Of a stretch of 64,000 bases of DNA, positions 1 to 12,915 are shown piece after piece. The notes below the pieces were generated by a model. That model worked only from the letters and a program-made list of their open reading frames with translations, did not search any database and was not told where the DNA came from. Source of the stretch: Didymodactylos carnosus (taxonomy: Eukaryota; Rotifera; Eurotatoria; Philodinida; Philodinidae); the NCBI GenBank assembly GCA_905250885.1, contig CAJNOQ010000160.1, positions 1-64,000 on the forward strand, written 5' to 3'. A program made the translations under genes and the position numbers. Within the stretch, counting starts at the first letter, position 1, and each line of letters begins with the position of its first letter.

Positions 1-320
1 AACGGACCCATTGTAACTTTATTAAAAGCGACACCGGTTACACTTGTCTGCTTGTTCGGTATCAATAAGTTATTGCTGATTCGAGAAGTTAATTGAACGG
101 AATGATTCTAAAGGAACAAAAGAAAAAGTATAGTTACTTGAGTTAGAGACTATTTTCAATCTTTCAAGTCATCAAATAATATGTAAATGAAAAGAAGCAA
201 TCCAAACACCAATCTCGAAAACTAAATCTATTCTCTTCATTCCTTTTCTGAGTATTTTTTAGGGGAAAAATCCTCTAAAAATCAAAGTTTCATCTCAATT
301 TTGAAGGATTAGTTACGGTT
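1..320. other. 3' flank of the Rsf1-like gene
   Basis: AT-rich sequence downstream of the Rsf1 stop codon. No coding signal or repeat is recognisable. Confidence 0.5.
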
Positions 321-3300
321 TTAACTAACCGTGCTTTGATTATCATTTAATTTTTTTCCATCATTTTGTCTGGGATTATCAATGATCTCTTCTTCGGCAT
401 CTTGTTCATCATCTTCCAAACGTTTTCTTGCACGCCGTTTCCATGAAATATCCTCCTCATCAGGAGAATCAAATTTATCGTCTACATTTTCTTCTCGATC
501 ACTATTAGCATGTCCGGATCGATCAACAAATAATCGGTTCAAATGCGCCGTAATCGTTCCACGACCTGGTGGTTTTTTTAAAGATTGTTTATCTTCACTT
601 AGTTCATCATCCGATTTAAAACTATCATCACTTGAACGTCGTTTCTTCTTTAGTGGTTTTTTAGGATTTTCATCATCATCATCGTCATCATTGAATACAT
701 ATTTCTGATTGGTTTTATTTCTTGTTGATCGACGACGTGAGTCAAGAATGAGATTTAAATCGAGATCATCACTTCCAGAATTTTTGTCATCATTATTATC
801 ACTACCTGATGCGCCATCTGATACTAAAATAGATTAGTAAATAGATAAACTAATGAGATATAGGTAGATAAATAAACAGCAACTAACCAAAATCGTCACT
901 GTATGATTTTCTTTTTGATTTTCGTCGAGATGGACGACGTGTTCTAAAAACAATGAAAGATCATGTTGATAGATAGAAATGGTTTTAGACACAAAAAAAA
1001 GTTACCGTTTCTTTTTCCGTCTATCTCGAGATCGTTTTCTCTCTTTTTCAGCAACATCCGACAAGTCTTCACCACTCAATTCTTCCTGTTCATTTTCTTC
1101 TTCATCGTCCTCATCATCACTTGAACCATCCATTTTTCCTGTCTTTTCAGCATCAAGAAAATCACCATCTTCTTCATATCGTCGCTTTGGCTTTTTCCCA
1201 GGTGACTGGTTCTTATCATCATCGGAAGTGTCTTGGATAAAAACAAAAGAATGAAGAATTAGACAAAATGAAGTTGTGTAACTGAGATTTGCGGTTGCTC
1301 CGATGTTTAGAAATAACGTTAAAAAACACAAAAACCGTTAACTTTCTTCAAAATAATAACTACAACATACCCGATTCTTCTTTATTGTCTTTAGCTTTAT
1401 CATCATCCAATATGGCACTTTTCATTTGTTTTTCATAATCATCAAATCGATAATTTTGATTTCTCATTCTACATGATCTTACTCCCAGTTGTTCATAGGG
1501 TACACGATTAATTGGTTTATAGGATCGACTCGTAGTGGACGATTGTTTAGCAACTTTTTCAATATGACACGTTGTTGTTTCATTTTCTTTCTCTTCATCT
1601 GTTGTTTCATTCACTCGTTCATCTTCTTCTTCTTCTTCTTCTTCTTCGTTTTCGTCTTCTTCTTCAGGTTCCTCGTCGGAATAATCATACGCTGAATTTT
1701 TTCGTTTCCTATTTCCATCTATACAACAAAAATAAGAATACAACAAGATCTTGATTAAATCAGATATACAAATCTTACTTTTATTTCGTTTGAACATGTA
1801 ATCTAAGTTTGCTGTTACATTTGCTAAACGATCTTTTCGTTTCAAAACACACTGATTGCGTTTCGATTCAACTTCTTCATAATTTTGAATTATTTGTTTT
1901 AGTTTTTCTACTAATATTTCACATAAACGTTTATGTTCACATAATGGACAATACCAATTCCCGTCGGGTACATTAAGTAAAATAGGTTTTAAACACTCTG
2001 TATGGTAAGCATCATCGCAATCATCACATAAAAGTAATGATTCTGGACGATCTGTTTTTGAACAATTACAACAGGCAGTAGTTGATAAATGTTCGGGTAA
2101 TAAAGCCCAATCTATACAAATGAAGAAAAACTTAGTGAACATCTATATCATCAGGTACGAATTCTCTTTTCACAAGCTAAGAGCGACTATAGTTTTATAT
2201 TATATCTGTTTCAAGATCATCTTACCAACATCAACATTTGTTTCTGTCGCTTTACGACGTTTGGAAAGAACGGTTTTTGCTGATGGCACATATTCATCTT
2301 CATCCACGTTGTCTTCTACTTCCATTTCATCATCAAGATGATCTGGTTCCTAAAATTATCTAATATTTTATTTTGTATCCAAAGAATTGCAAAAAAAACA
2401 ATTAATAACAAAAGAATATTTGATAATTTTGAGTAGAAAGAAAAATGACTGACCTCCTCTACATAATCATCATCATCATCATCTGATTGTATTTTTTCAT
2501 TATCTGAACTTGTTTCACTCAAATACAAATCTCCAGCAATTTTTACACGTTTCTTCTTCTTTGTACGTTTCGTTTTCGTTGAGGATGTTGGTTGTGAGGA
2601 AGATGACTGTTTTGTTATACCGTTTTGATTTTTGATTTTACTGTCTGTTTTCTTATTCGATTTAACAGGTGACTAAAATATAACAGAAAAAAACACAATT
2701 CTCAATCGATGATTTTATAGAATTTAAATAAGCTACTTGTAGAACTTAAAAAATTTAGAACATTTTAGTTTCCACGTGTAATTTTTTAACACAAAATAAC
2801 AAAAGTTACTCGACTATGGTAAATCGATACTTTAGGTATTATTTTTTACTCTAACTTACTTGAATATTTGATTTGTCTTTGGTGGGTGTTGTAATTTCAG
2901 TCTTTAATGTACGTCTTGAACGTCGAAGTGCAATTGGAAGATCATCATTTATTGATGCTTCATCAATATTTGTTCTTGATATTGATAAATTTGAGTTTTC
3001 ATCTCCCTCATTTGTATTATTATTTTCATCATCTATTCGTTTTCGTTTTCTAGTATTCGTTGGTTTTTTTGGCTTTTCTACTTCACGTTGATGTTGTTGT
3101 GTTTCCATATCGTCATTTTCAATTTGTTGACTTTTATTCTTTTTTATTCTCTTCTTTCTTGTCCAACTAACAGCTTTTCGTCTTGGTCGCCGTTTTACTA
3201 CATCATTTTTTTCTTCATCACCCTGACCTATTTTCTCTTTCTTAACTGGATGTTCATCCGTTTTGTTCAAAATTTTACTATCAACTGGACTTTCTTTATC

Positions 3301-6124
3301 ATCACCATTCTCTTTCATAGTCGTTACCTCTTCTTGTTTGATCTCATTTTTTATTTCTGGACATACTATTTTCTCCTGTTTAACTGTTGTTATTTCTTGG
3401 GATGGAACTAGGATGAAAAAAACCCACCCGCACATATTATAATTACCATTAAGCGCACACACATACTCTTACCATTTTCACTATCTGAGTTTTTATTCTC
3501 ATTATCTTCTTGTTTTATATTTGTTTCACTAACTTCATTCTTCAGAATTAATTTTTCATCAGTAACGTTCTCATTCTTAACATCTAGAATAAAAAAAAGA
3601 AACAATGAAACCTCCATAAAAAAAATAAGGATCTTAAATTATTACCTCCTTTTTTAATCTCATCTAATTTGGGAATGGTTTCTTTCGTATCATCAAAATA
3701 GAGTTTCGAATCGATAGGATCGTCAGGCAAACCAGATAAAAAAAATGTTGGTAGCTCAAGTGTCCATTCTAAATTGAATAATTAAATCAATTCAAAAGTG
3801 TCTCGTTTTTCTCACATATTCTCTATTCATACCTTGAAATTTCTTTTTTAATGTTTGATCATATGCCAAGCATTTTGTAAAACGCTCAAGTTCTTCACCA
3901 TTTCTAGAAAATAAAACCATATATATGTTAGCGTGGTAAGTTTATATCTAGAAAGTTATAATTCATAGGTAAGTTGAAATACTGACAAACAAATATTTAG
4001 TAAACAAGAGTATAAGTTCTAGAATATTATGTATTTACTTTGCTATATTTGTCCATGTTCTTTCATAATCCGGACTTTCTCGAAATAAACGCACAAAACA
4101 TTCGTTATCCTAAAAAATATATAACATATATATAAAACATGACTTTGAAAAAAAACTTGTTTACATTCTGCAGATTTTAATAACAAAGTGTTATTAATAG
4201 TTTTTTCCTTATTTCTCTCAGTGGGTGAAGTTAACATGTTCATATAACTTACCATAAACAGCCAATAAGACGAACCATATCGATCTCTTCCGAGCTGCAA
4301 ATAGCCAAGAATAAATAATAAATGTAAAATATATTCATAAATGTATTTGTCACCTACCGGTTGTGATCGAATCTCGTTGGCTGGTTTATCTTGTAATGCA
4401 ACTTTTATCGTCTGATTTTGATCGAATTGTGATTCAAGAAGATTCTAAATTTAAAATTATAATCAAGAAACAAAATATCTAATAAGAGCAGCACCTTTGT
4501 GGCTAAAATGTAAAACTGCTCTAATTCTAACTGAGCACTAAAAATAGCCTTAGTACTTAGAAAAAAACCAATATAAATCCAAAGTTCCTGTGCAAAATTT
4601 TGTATCGTCCAGGACAAAAAAGACTAAAAAACATGTTAGTAATTTGAGACTTTCATTTTTTCTCAGATCGAAAGTAGGAGATGAAAAAGATTTCGTGAAT
4701 AAGTAATGACCTATGTATCTACAGAGAGACAAAAGAAAGTTTTTGATAGGGTTCACCATGGTAAAAGAAAAAACAAGTGTTTTGCTACTCTCAGAAATTT
4801 TTTCAAAAGCAACCTATCAAGAATAAAAGGTTTTCGGAATTTGTCACTCATCCAAGTCGAGTCAAATTTTATATGAATATTTATCTATCAATACGATATC
4901 CACAGCATTAGAGCAAACATTCTTGGACTTATACAGGTTTTTAAAAAAACAGGGACTCTTCAAATAAAACGCATTTTTAAGCAAAACAAATGACAAAGTC
5001 GAATCAGCTCATAAAATTGCACCAAACCATGTATAAAGCAACAAGTTTCATATGAAAAAAATTCCAAATTAAAATTTTTCGTTTCGATCTCTCCACAGGT
5101 AAAAAATCGAGGAAAATTAAAATATTTTAGAACATAAACTTAATCTTCCCAATCCTTCGGATTTTGAAAAATAATTTTACAAAAAACGGTTTTGTTTGCT
5201 TCTCTATATCTACCTTTAAAATACGAATTTTCACATTTATTGTTGCACGTGCATAACCTGCGGACGCCAAATGATCGCCATCGTCCCAGTTAAATCGATA
5301 TGTAAACTAAAAAAGATAGATGACGATAAACATCATTTTAATAAAAGAAATTTAGATCCCATACTCGTGTTATCGTTGATACAAATTTTTCACGTTTAGC
5401 ATTTTTACCCAGTGCCAAACGTTTGAGTAGTAAGATATGAAAATCAATTAGACGTCGACTAACTATAAAGTTGGAGAACATGGATGATAATATTACAAAA
5501 AAATTATTCAGTTTTCAACTTACTATTCTCATTATCACTTAATAAATGTTCTTCTAATAGTCTTAATGGATAATCATTTAAATCAAGTAAGGAACGAAAT
5601 TTATCCAAAAAACATAGTACAACACCATAATTCGAATCGTTTAGTAAACATAAACGTCGCTCTTCTTTTTCAGTTTTAGCTTTTAAACGATCAGGCTTTT
5701 CGCTTCGTTTTTCACCAAGATTTTCCTCAAGTTTTGACTCATGAAGTGGAAGTTCTGTGTTTTCATTTGGTTGATCATTGTTTTTTGGTTGATCATTGTT
5801 TTCTGGTTGATCATTGTTTTTGGGTTGATCATTGTTTTCTGGTTGATCATTGTTTTTGGGTTGATCATTGTTTTCTGGTTGATCATTGTTTTTGGGTTGA
5901 TCATTGTTTTCTGGTTGATCATTGTTTTTGGGTTGATCATTGTTTTCTGGTTGATCATTGTTTTCTGGTTGATCATTCACTGCGGTACTTGGAGAAGTAG
6001 TTGGTTTAGTGTTTGATGATACGATTTCAGTAGCAGATGGTTCACTTAATGACACTTCACTTGATGGAAGAATAGGCTGTTCACTTATTGACAAAGTAGC
6101 TTCAATTGTTAGTGTTTCATCCAT
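321..6124 (-). CDS. RSF1: Rsf1-like chromatin remodelling subunit with PHD finger
   Basis: Remodelling and spacing factor 1 pairs with an ISWI ATPase to space nucleosomes in the nucleus. I read 17 exons (high to low): 6124-5524, 5462-5365, 5306-5214, 4444-4358, 4294-4253, 4109-4039, 3903-3833, 3768-3646, 3583-3473, 3407-2860, 2672-2454, 2349-2226, 2111-1779, 1718-1371, 1231-1006, 943-888, 823-321. They sum to 3654 nt (1217 aa) with every phase matching. Residues about 165-307 match the Rsf1 N-terminal DDT/WHIM region, ending in the LGRDRYGSSYWLF motif (family: IGRDKDGLMYWF). A complete C4HC3 PHD finger lies near residues 742-792. It is followed by a coiled KRLCEILVEKL segment and the VRSCRMRNQNYRFDDYEKQM motif typical of Rsf1. 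Long acidic and Lys-rich low-complexity tails make the opposite strand look open. Start chosen at the only good ATG upstream of the conserved region. The protein is shorter than vertebrate RSF1 (about 1440 aa). Confidence 0.88.
5764..5975 (-). repeat. 18-bp coding minisatellite in Rsf1 exon 1
   Basis: Twelve tandem 18-nt units encode DQPENN or DQPKNN in near-perfect alternation, so the higher-order period is 36 nt. The unit is a multiple of three, so copy number can change without breaking the frame. The two strands are open in several frames here only because of the repetition. Confidence 0.9.
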
Positions 6125-7229
6125 ATTGATCCAGTTTTTGATTTCATCGACGGGAAATAAATATTGAACATTAACCAGGAGATATTCCTACATAATCTAA
6201 AAAACTGGATATGCTTTTAAAATTCTACTTGCAAAAATGTGACAGAATGAATTTTTCAAGCGTTATAGAATGATGTATGTATATGACAATTTAACTCCTC
6301 TCAATAATGACATGACATATAATCAAATTTTGACTAGGTGAATTCACGCATCCATGATAACGGCATACGCTATGAGCATTAGATAATCAACTTTAAAAGA
6401 TATGCTACTCAATAGGATAAATACATCAAAATAATTTTGACGAAGCTATTAAATACAAAATAACATTGAACTATCTATTCTTTCTTTCACAATATTATAC
6501 TTTACATTTACCATTGTAAAATTCATATATCTTTTAAAGAAAACGTCTATTTAAAATAGAAACACTAGTCAGACAGAATCTTTTTGATAGCTGATAAAAC
6601 TTGCATTTTCAGTCGCCTTTTCCTTGAAAAATAAATATTATATAACCCAGTTGCTCCTTAAAAATGCGTAGATAGAAGATCTATCAAATCTCTTTTACAA
6701 CAGAAATCTTTTTTATCATTTTGGTATTGATTTTAGGTTATATCAGGATTAAACGAAGAGATCAATGTGAAACGAGAAATTAAAATGAACCAAGTTGAAA
6801 CAAAAGCGTCCATCGATCAAACTGTGTTTGGTGCGACAATAGGCGAATGAAAATCTGTTTGAAAACCGCTAAATGAGGATTATTATCGTTCTTTCGTTTT
6901 TGAAATATATTTCAAAAAAAAGACTATAGCACTTCTTCGATAAATTTTATGCGTTCAGATTTCTTCTAAAACGTAAAAGTCACTTTTTAATAGTATTTCT
7001 TTGTTGATGTTTGAGTAGAACCGTTTTATTGGTAACTTATCATGATGACTCACACTTTCGCCCTCTCTTTTTCTTCCATTTAAAATGGAAGTCAATAGAA
7101 AAATAAGAAGATCGAGACACTACAAATCATTTATTATTCACCTCATTGCCATCAAGTATAAAAAGACTTTCAGTCAACTGAACAAACGGCATTCTGCGAT
7201 TTTGAAACAAAAAAGAGATAATAATAATC
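6125..7229. promoter_or_regulatory. Divergent intergenic region between Rsf1 and RAD23
   Basis: A 1.1-kb AT-rich spacer between two divergent conserved genes, so it presumably holds both promoters. No specific motif is claimed. An open frame at 7085-7282 overlaps the RAD23 start in another frame and is not supported. Confidence 0.4.
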
Positions 7230-9152
7230 ATGTTATTACAGGTCAAGACACTTTCCAACGAAAAGTTTACTGTCGAATGTGAACTATCGGATGTGGTATA
7301 TTATTTATCCTTTCGATTGTTATTATTTTCTTAAGAATTTGTATTATTTATTCTTTAGGTTCGATCTATCAAAGAGAAAATTGCAAATAATAACGATTTT
7401 AAAGATAAATATACTGTCGATGCAATGAAATTGATATTTTCAGGAAAAATTCTTGAAGATACTAAAACACTTGAATCATATGCTATTAACAAAGATAGTT
7501 TTATTGTTGTCGTCAAACAAACAGTTCCAAAAAGTGGACAGGTATTTAGAACAGAAGAAATATCATCACTTTTTGTACTTTTGAAACGGTTTGTTTATTT
7601 TTCGTAGTCAAGTGGTCCGACTCCAGCTCAAGTTGTACCGCCGCCCAGCGACGATGTTACAAATGCTGCGTAAGTGCATATGCATTTGTATAAGAGAGTG
7701 AGAAACAGAGCAGATTTATATTAAAACTCATGAATGACTATTCGTTTTAGCACTGGAACAACACCAGCGCGTGCAAGTGCAACAGGATCCAGCACACAGG
7801 GAGCTTCAAATGAAAGTACATCCACACCAGCCCCAGTCGGTGCATCGTCTCAGGATACATTTACTTCGAACGAAGCACGTGAAAAAGCAATAACAGAATT
7901 AACAGATATGGGTTTTGAACGAGCTAAAGCTGAGCAAGCTTTACGTGCAAGTTACTATCATGTTGAACGAGCTGCTGAATATCTTTTGAGTGTAAGTTCG
8001 AATAGGAAAAGTTGGAAGATTTTGTTGATTATTTTTGGTTTTTATTCCTAGGGAGAAATACCGGATACACGTGAATCAGCACCGCCATCATTACAAACGC
8101 AATCGTCCGGTCAAGGACAAACCGGACAAACTCGTCGACAACCTAGTTAGTTTTTTGTTATTGAAAAAGTCAGTGCTATAAGTTTCTTCCTCTAGGTGAT
8201 GAGTTAGCCGATCTAAATTCAAGTCCACAATTTCAAGCATTACGTAATCTGATACAGCAAAATCCTGATCAGCTACAAACATTAATGCAAACATTACAAC
8301 AAACACAGCCAGGTAAAGTAAAATAGCTGAAAGAAAAGGTTTTTGATCAAGAGCAACTTTTAGTTTAATTTTTTTTCATTCTCTAGAATTATTCCAGGTA
8401 ACAAAGAAACAATAAAGTTAGTGTGGTTAGTTTTTCAAAAAGTATTTCACATGTTTTAGTTGATTGAACAACGTCCTCAAGAATTTCTCGAATTGTTGAA
8501 TCAAGCTGACCCAGAGGGCGATGATGATCAAGATTTGCAAGCAGGTCCGACAGCTGGTGCGGTGACAATAACACTTTCACCACAAGATCAAGCTGCAATT
8601 AATAGGGTAAGAATATGTGTCGACCTAGTGTTCGCCTGATTACGTAGGGGTTTCCATTTGTAATGCAAGGAATAGATAAACACGTTAGACTAAAAAACAT
8701 GGCATTGAGAACCTACGTACATTGGCCGGTGACGATAAACTGTTTACCTTCTCTGAATGTGAACTTGAAGATGTTAAACACATGCACTACCATCTGAGGC
8801 CGTTTTCAGTAATGGTGACCTGTTTTTGAAAACTCTTCGTAGAATCATGATCTAACGTGAAATGTATCGACTCGGCGATTGTTTTTGTAAGAGAATAAGT
8901 CAAAGTTTGAGTTTGAAGAGTTGAAAATCATTCTGTATGTCTCAAACTGCTTTCAAATCGGCGCAAGTCACTCAGTTCATCACTAAGTGATGACTCTAAA
9001 ACTGCATTGGTCTAAATGTTTATGAACTCTAATTCTCTATATTATAGCTACAAGATATGGGTTTCGAACGTAATCAAGTTATTGAAGCATTTCTTGCTTG
9101 TGATAGAAATGAAGAAATGGCAGCAAATTATTTATTGAGTGATTTTAATTAA
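7230..9152 (+). CDS. RAD23: RAD23 ubiquitin receptor / XPC-binding repair factor
   Basis: RAD23 shuttles ubiquitinated proteins to the proteasome and stabilises XPC in nucleotide excision repair. Nine exons: 7230-7295, 7359-7541, 7608-7669, 7751-7991, 8052-8145, 8196-8312, 8387-8397, 8460-8606, 9048-9152. They give 1026 nt, 341 aa, with all phases consistent. Domains in order: ubiquitin-like (about 1-76, starting [13 protein letters not shown]), UBA1 (about 145-184, with ELTDMGFER), XPC-binding STI1-like (about 217-272, with [20 protein letters not shown]) and C-terminal UBA2 (about 303-341, with [20 protein letters not shown]). The ATG at 7230 gives a textbook UBL start and reads straight through a decoy acceptor (TTACAG). 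Exon 7 is only 11 nt. The last intron (441 nt) is long for this genome. Length and architecture match the animal family. Confidence 0.93.
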
Positions 9153-11140
9153 GCATACATTCAAACATAACATACTAAATTGTCGAATATAGAAAAACGA
9201 GAAAATTTTTGTTCTTTACTGCTTTGTACTTAAAGTACTTTGTCTATATACATACGCATAAAACAGTTCAAGTACTGTTTGTTTCTTTTTTTTCTGCTGT
9301 GCCATTCGTTCAATGGAACAAAGTATATGTCTGATCATGGTGACCATATAAAGTTGTTTATTCCACCCCAAATTATTTTGTCGACCATAAACATTTTTAC
9401 ATTAAAACAAAATTAACTCTGCTTGGTTGTTCATTTATGTTCAAAAATATTTGGGCTAGTGTACGTGTATATGTGTGATCTAACTCAAAACGTTAAGTGT
9501 GAAGCTTAAGATGTTTCTTATCTACCTGAACTGTTGTTTTTTCTGTATCAGAAATGAAATCAACGCGTGTGGTGTTATTTTTTTATATTTGATTTTTATT
9601 TTGTTGTCCCGGTATTGAGTTTATTGTCTCTGTCATATGTCCGTGTTTTTTTTGTGCAACAGCAACAACTTAGCGAAATACTAAGAGAATATGATGAGAA
9701 TATTGGTTATACAAACGCGCACAGTTCTTATATGTTTTTTATCTTTCTTGTCTTTGGCTTCTTTTACAAACAATAAAATATACATACCAGTAAGTTAGAG
9801 AAATTTAAATATGATCTTGATATAGAATAAGTTTTGTTTGACAAATCCTTTTATTCGTGGTTGTGAAACTTTAAAAACCATTTGTCAACGAAATAACAAT
9901 TCTAAAGCTATAGTAAGAACTAATAGTGTATCAAGTGACTATATGTAAGTGCTGTAGTTTGCTGCTTGAAATCTACAGAATTAGTTTTTACTCTTGTGTT
10001 CATTTTTTTAAGGCACTAGCTAATTATCATAAGACAATCAAGGAAAAATTCTCTGGCAAAATAGCCGGCACAACCTGAACGAAGTCTTATGATGAAATGA
10101 TGTGTGGGCATGGGTTGTAAAACAACTTTTTTTCACTTTTGGACAATATTACGATTGTTTTTATTAATATGATTTTGAAAAAGGCTAACACAGACAGTAT
10201 GGCGATTGCCTTCGGTAACGGAGAGAATTGCAAGAGAAATATAGCAAAAGCTATGAAATATTTTACAAAGAGATTGAATTCAAATCAGGTTTTATGATCA
10301 ATTTATTTTCGAAGATATATTTAGATTTAGATACGAGAATAAATGAATCCGGGAATTAAGCACAATTCAATCTGTTTACTAATTTCCAGAAAAAAATGCA
10401 AATTTTCCTAATTATTTTTAATTTGTTGTATAATAACATAACTGATCTTGGAAAATTAGCAAGCCATGGCATCGTCTTTGAATCTAATGTTTCATTGAAC
10501 AGCTATATGATCTCTCTTTAACGAAAGGATGTAATTGTATAGATTCCGACTTTCTCTTCGGATCAAGGTAGTCAGAGGCAATATGTGTGCAACTTTTGCT
10601 TATTAGATGATTAATCAATTAAATTTATGTAAAAAAAAGAAAATAGCACAGATAGAGGATAGGTAAGGTTTTTACTGTTTCATGTAGTCAAATAAGACAC
10701 ATAATATATAATATAAACAATTTCAGCTGTTTATTCATACTGTAGATCGATGACTTTTGTGTATCGTTTGTACAGGAAATACAATTCGGAACAACATATC
10801 TGTAATCTCATTACCTCAGACCATAAGGATGACAGCCGTTATCTTCTATTGAAAAGTATAAAAACGTTTGTAAAAGTAATATTCCTCAAAACCCATAATT
10901 GTTACTTCAAAAATGTACTGAAAATGACATTCAAAAATGATACAATTTTTTCTTATCAAAATATTATAATTTGTTACTTATCATCTAGTTGGATCTACGA
11001 AAGATGCTCACGTCACAATATAACAAACTCTCATTTATGCTTCTAACAAAGAGACAGGAAATAAAATAGTAACCAAAGAGAGTTCAAAATAATTTTAAAT
11101 GAAAATATTATTAAATTTTATTCTATGATAATATTAGGTG
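9153..11140. other. Gene-free AT-rich spacer
   Basis: Downstream of RAD23. Several short open frames occur on both strands, but none has recognisable protein content, splice context or codon bias. The segment probably includes the RAD23 3' UTR. I see no repeat structure. Confidence 0.45.
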
Positions 11141-12915
11141 TTATTCCCATGAGGGCATTTTCGATAAATTTATCGCGATAAATGATATTTTTATCCACCC
11201 GTCACCGATTTTTTTAGTATTTATCTAAAAGAAAAATTCATAAAGAACTTTTTCATCGCAGAAATCTCTTTTATCGCGATACCTGTCGATAAATATATCA
11301 TATTATAATTTGCTATGATTTATCACGGTGAATTTTTCCTTTCGATAAATAGTAGAAAAATCGGTGACGGGTGGATAAAAATATCATTTATCGCGATAAA
11401 TTTCATGTTAATAACATGAATAACATTAAACGCCGTCTTGGTTGCCGTTGACGGCAACCAACGGCTGTTCTTATAAGGACAGCCGTCCTTAGATTTTGGT
11501 CCGAAAATTTTGCAAACCATATGGCCTGATAGAGCCAAGAATTCTGAACCAAATAAGACATCTGCCAGCAGTCTGCTGTGCTTTTTCACCGAAATATTTC
11601 GGTGACTTTCACGCCCTTTGTAGCTAATGGTAAATCGACTGCAGTTATATGAAAGAGGACTATAGAATGCCACGAGATGTCTTATTTTGTTTAGAATTCT
11701 TTGCTCTATCAGGCCATATGGTTTGCAAAATTTTCGGACCAAAATCTAAGGACTTGGTTTTCCAGCGGTCAGATTTCCTAGAAGCTCTTTTATCAACTTT
11801 TCTCATGAAAGGGCGACATGCATCTCTGATAGAAAAATCTTCGGGCTATTCAAAACATTATTCAGATTGGTTCCAGCTTTTACTAAAAAGTCAAAAACAA
11901 GGGAGTTCTTGTGATTATGACACACTGTACTGCTTAGATAGCACCCAAAAGCTTCTTTTCCATATCTTTAATGACTGGCCCCACCTGTCTGGATATTGTG
12001 ACCAGCTTACTTTGTAGAGAATTTCAAGGGCTATCCAATGGTATGTTTTTGAACAATACAAACTTTTTCGTTATGGCAGAAAAACGACTATCAGAGTGTT
12101 CAAGGCACTAAGATAGGTGAAAATCATTATATCGGCTAATTAGCCGATATGATTGGACGTTCATAATAATTACCACATCGATCAAAGTGTTGCATTAGCT
12201 GGGCGCGAGAAAACAAATTCGAAGAGAAATGGAGTATACTACCAATTCAAACTGCAGCAGAAATTTTCGTGTTCAAAAAGAGGGAAAGAGAATCTCTGGT
12301 AAAGAGGAAACATACCGAAACACAATATACCCATGACCCTTGGAAAAACCACATAATACTATAACTAGAAGCTCAATCGTGATAATTTTATCGTGGTTTT
12401 TAAAAACCACGATAATTTTCCTCGGAAATTATCGAGATGAATCAGTTATCTTCGGTAATCTTACTAGTTATTGCTATAGCAATAAATGAAAGAACATATA
12501 TGTTCTTTCATATCGAGACAAAACACAGGAAAATTAATCTCCTCATTCATCGGGATAAAAATTTAACCACGATACTTTTAGCTTCTTGCCGAGATGACCC
12601 TTTTATCACGATAATACTCGATAAAAATCTATTGAAGGTTATCGCGATACTTTTGCTTTTGGAGATAAAGATCACACATACAATGATAGTACTTTTATCA
12701 AGATAAAGTCCGATAAATATTAATCGCGGTTTATTGACATACTGGTATTTACAATGCTAAATGACTTGTATACCGCGATAGTCTTGCCTACTGCGTTTTA
12801 TCGAGAGACTGCGATAAACTGCACTCACTTTTATATCGCGATATTTCAGCACATTTAGCATAATATCTCGATATATCGCAAGTTTTCAACAAAAATTACC
12901 CTCATGGGTTTGGTC
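11141..12915. mobile_element. Unclassified inverted-repeat element rich in TATCGCGATA
   Basis: Both ends carry the inverted motif CCCATGAGGG (11147-11156 and its complement near 12899-12908), enclosing about 1.76 kb. Inside, variants of TTTATCGCGATAAA recur in both orientations. A 45-nt segment at 11180-11224 returns as its reverse complement near 11357-11401. Perfect palindromes occur at about 12130-12151, 12390-12413 and 12486-12511. It carries no recognisable transposase. A second hairpin element is nested at 11488-11752. The target-site duplication is not clear, so the borders are approximate and the class is unknown. Confidence 0.6.
11488..11752. repeat. Nested hairpin with about 76-bp arms
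   Basis: An arm at about 11488-11563 returns as its reverse complement at about 11674-11752 with only a few mismatches; both include the stretch GGCCTGATAGAGC or its complement. The loop holds a 20-bp perfect palindrome (TCACCGAAATATTTCGGTGA). The short hairpins GGTTGCCGT/ACGGCAACC and GGCTGTTC/GGACAGCC flank the left arm. Probably a foldback miniature element inserted in the larger one. Confidence 0.7.

Noticed and set aside
382-708. Plus-strand Ser-rich open frame opposite Rsf1
   Set aside because: Antisense shadow of acidic/Ser-rich coding sequence; the minus-strand exon is in frame with the conserved Rsf1 gene.
4445-5213. Two minus-strand frames considered as extra Rsf1 exons
   Set aside because: Skipping them joins IKIRILK to NLLESQFDQN, which matches the Rsf1 family directly and keeps all phases; they are intron.
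5683-6016. Three additional open frames across the Rsf1 minisatellite
   Set aside because: A tandem 18-nt unit is open in several frames; only the DQPENN frame joins the conserved exons.
7085-7282. Plus-strand frame overlapping RAD23 exon 1
   Set aside because: The RAD23 start at 7230 lies in another frame and gives a clean ubiquitin-like N-terminus.
11649-12017. Open frame inside the TATCGCGATAA-rich element
   Set aside because: It starts within a hairpin arm and shows no recognisable protein family.
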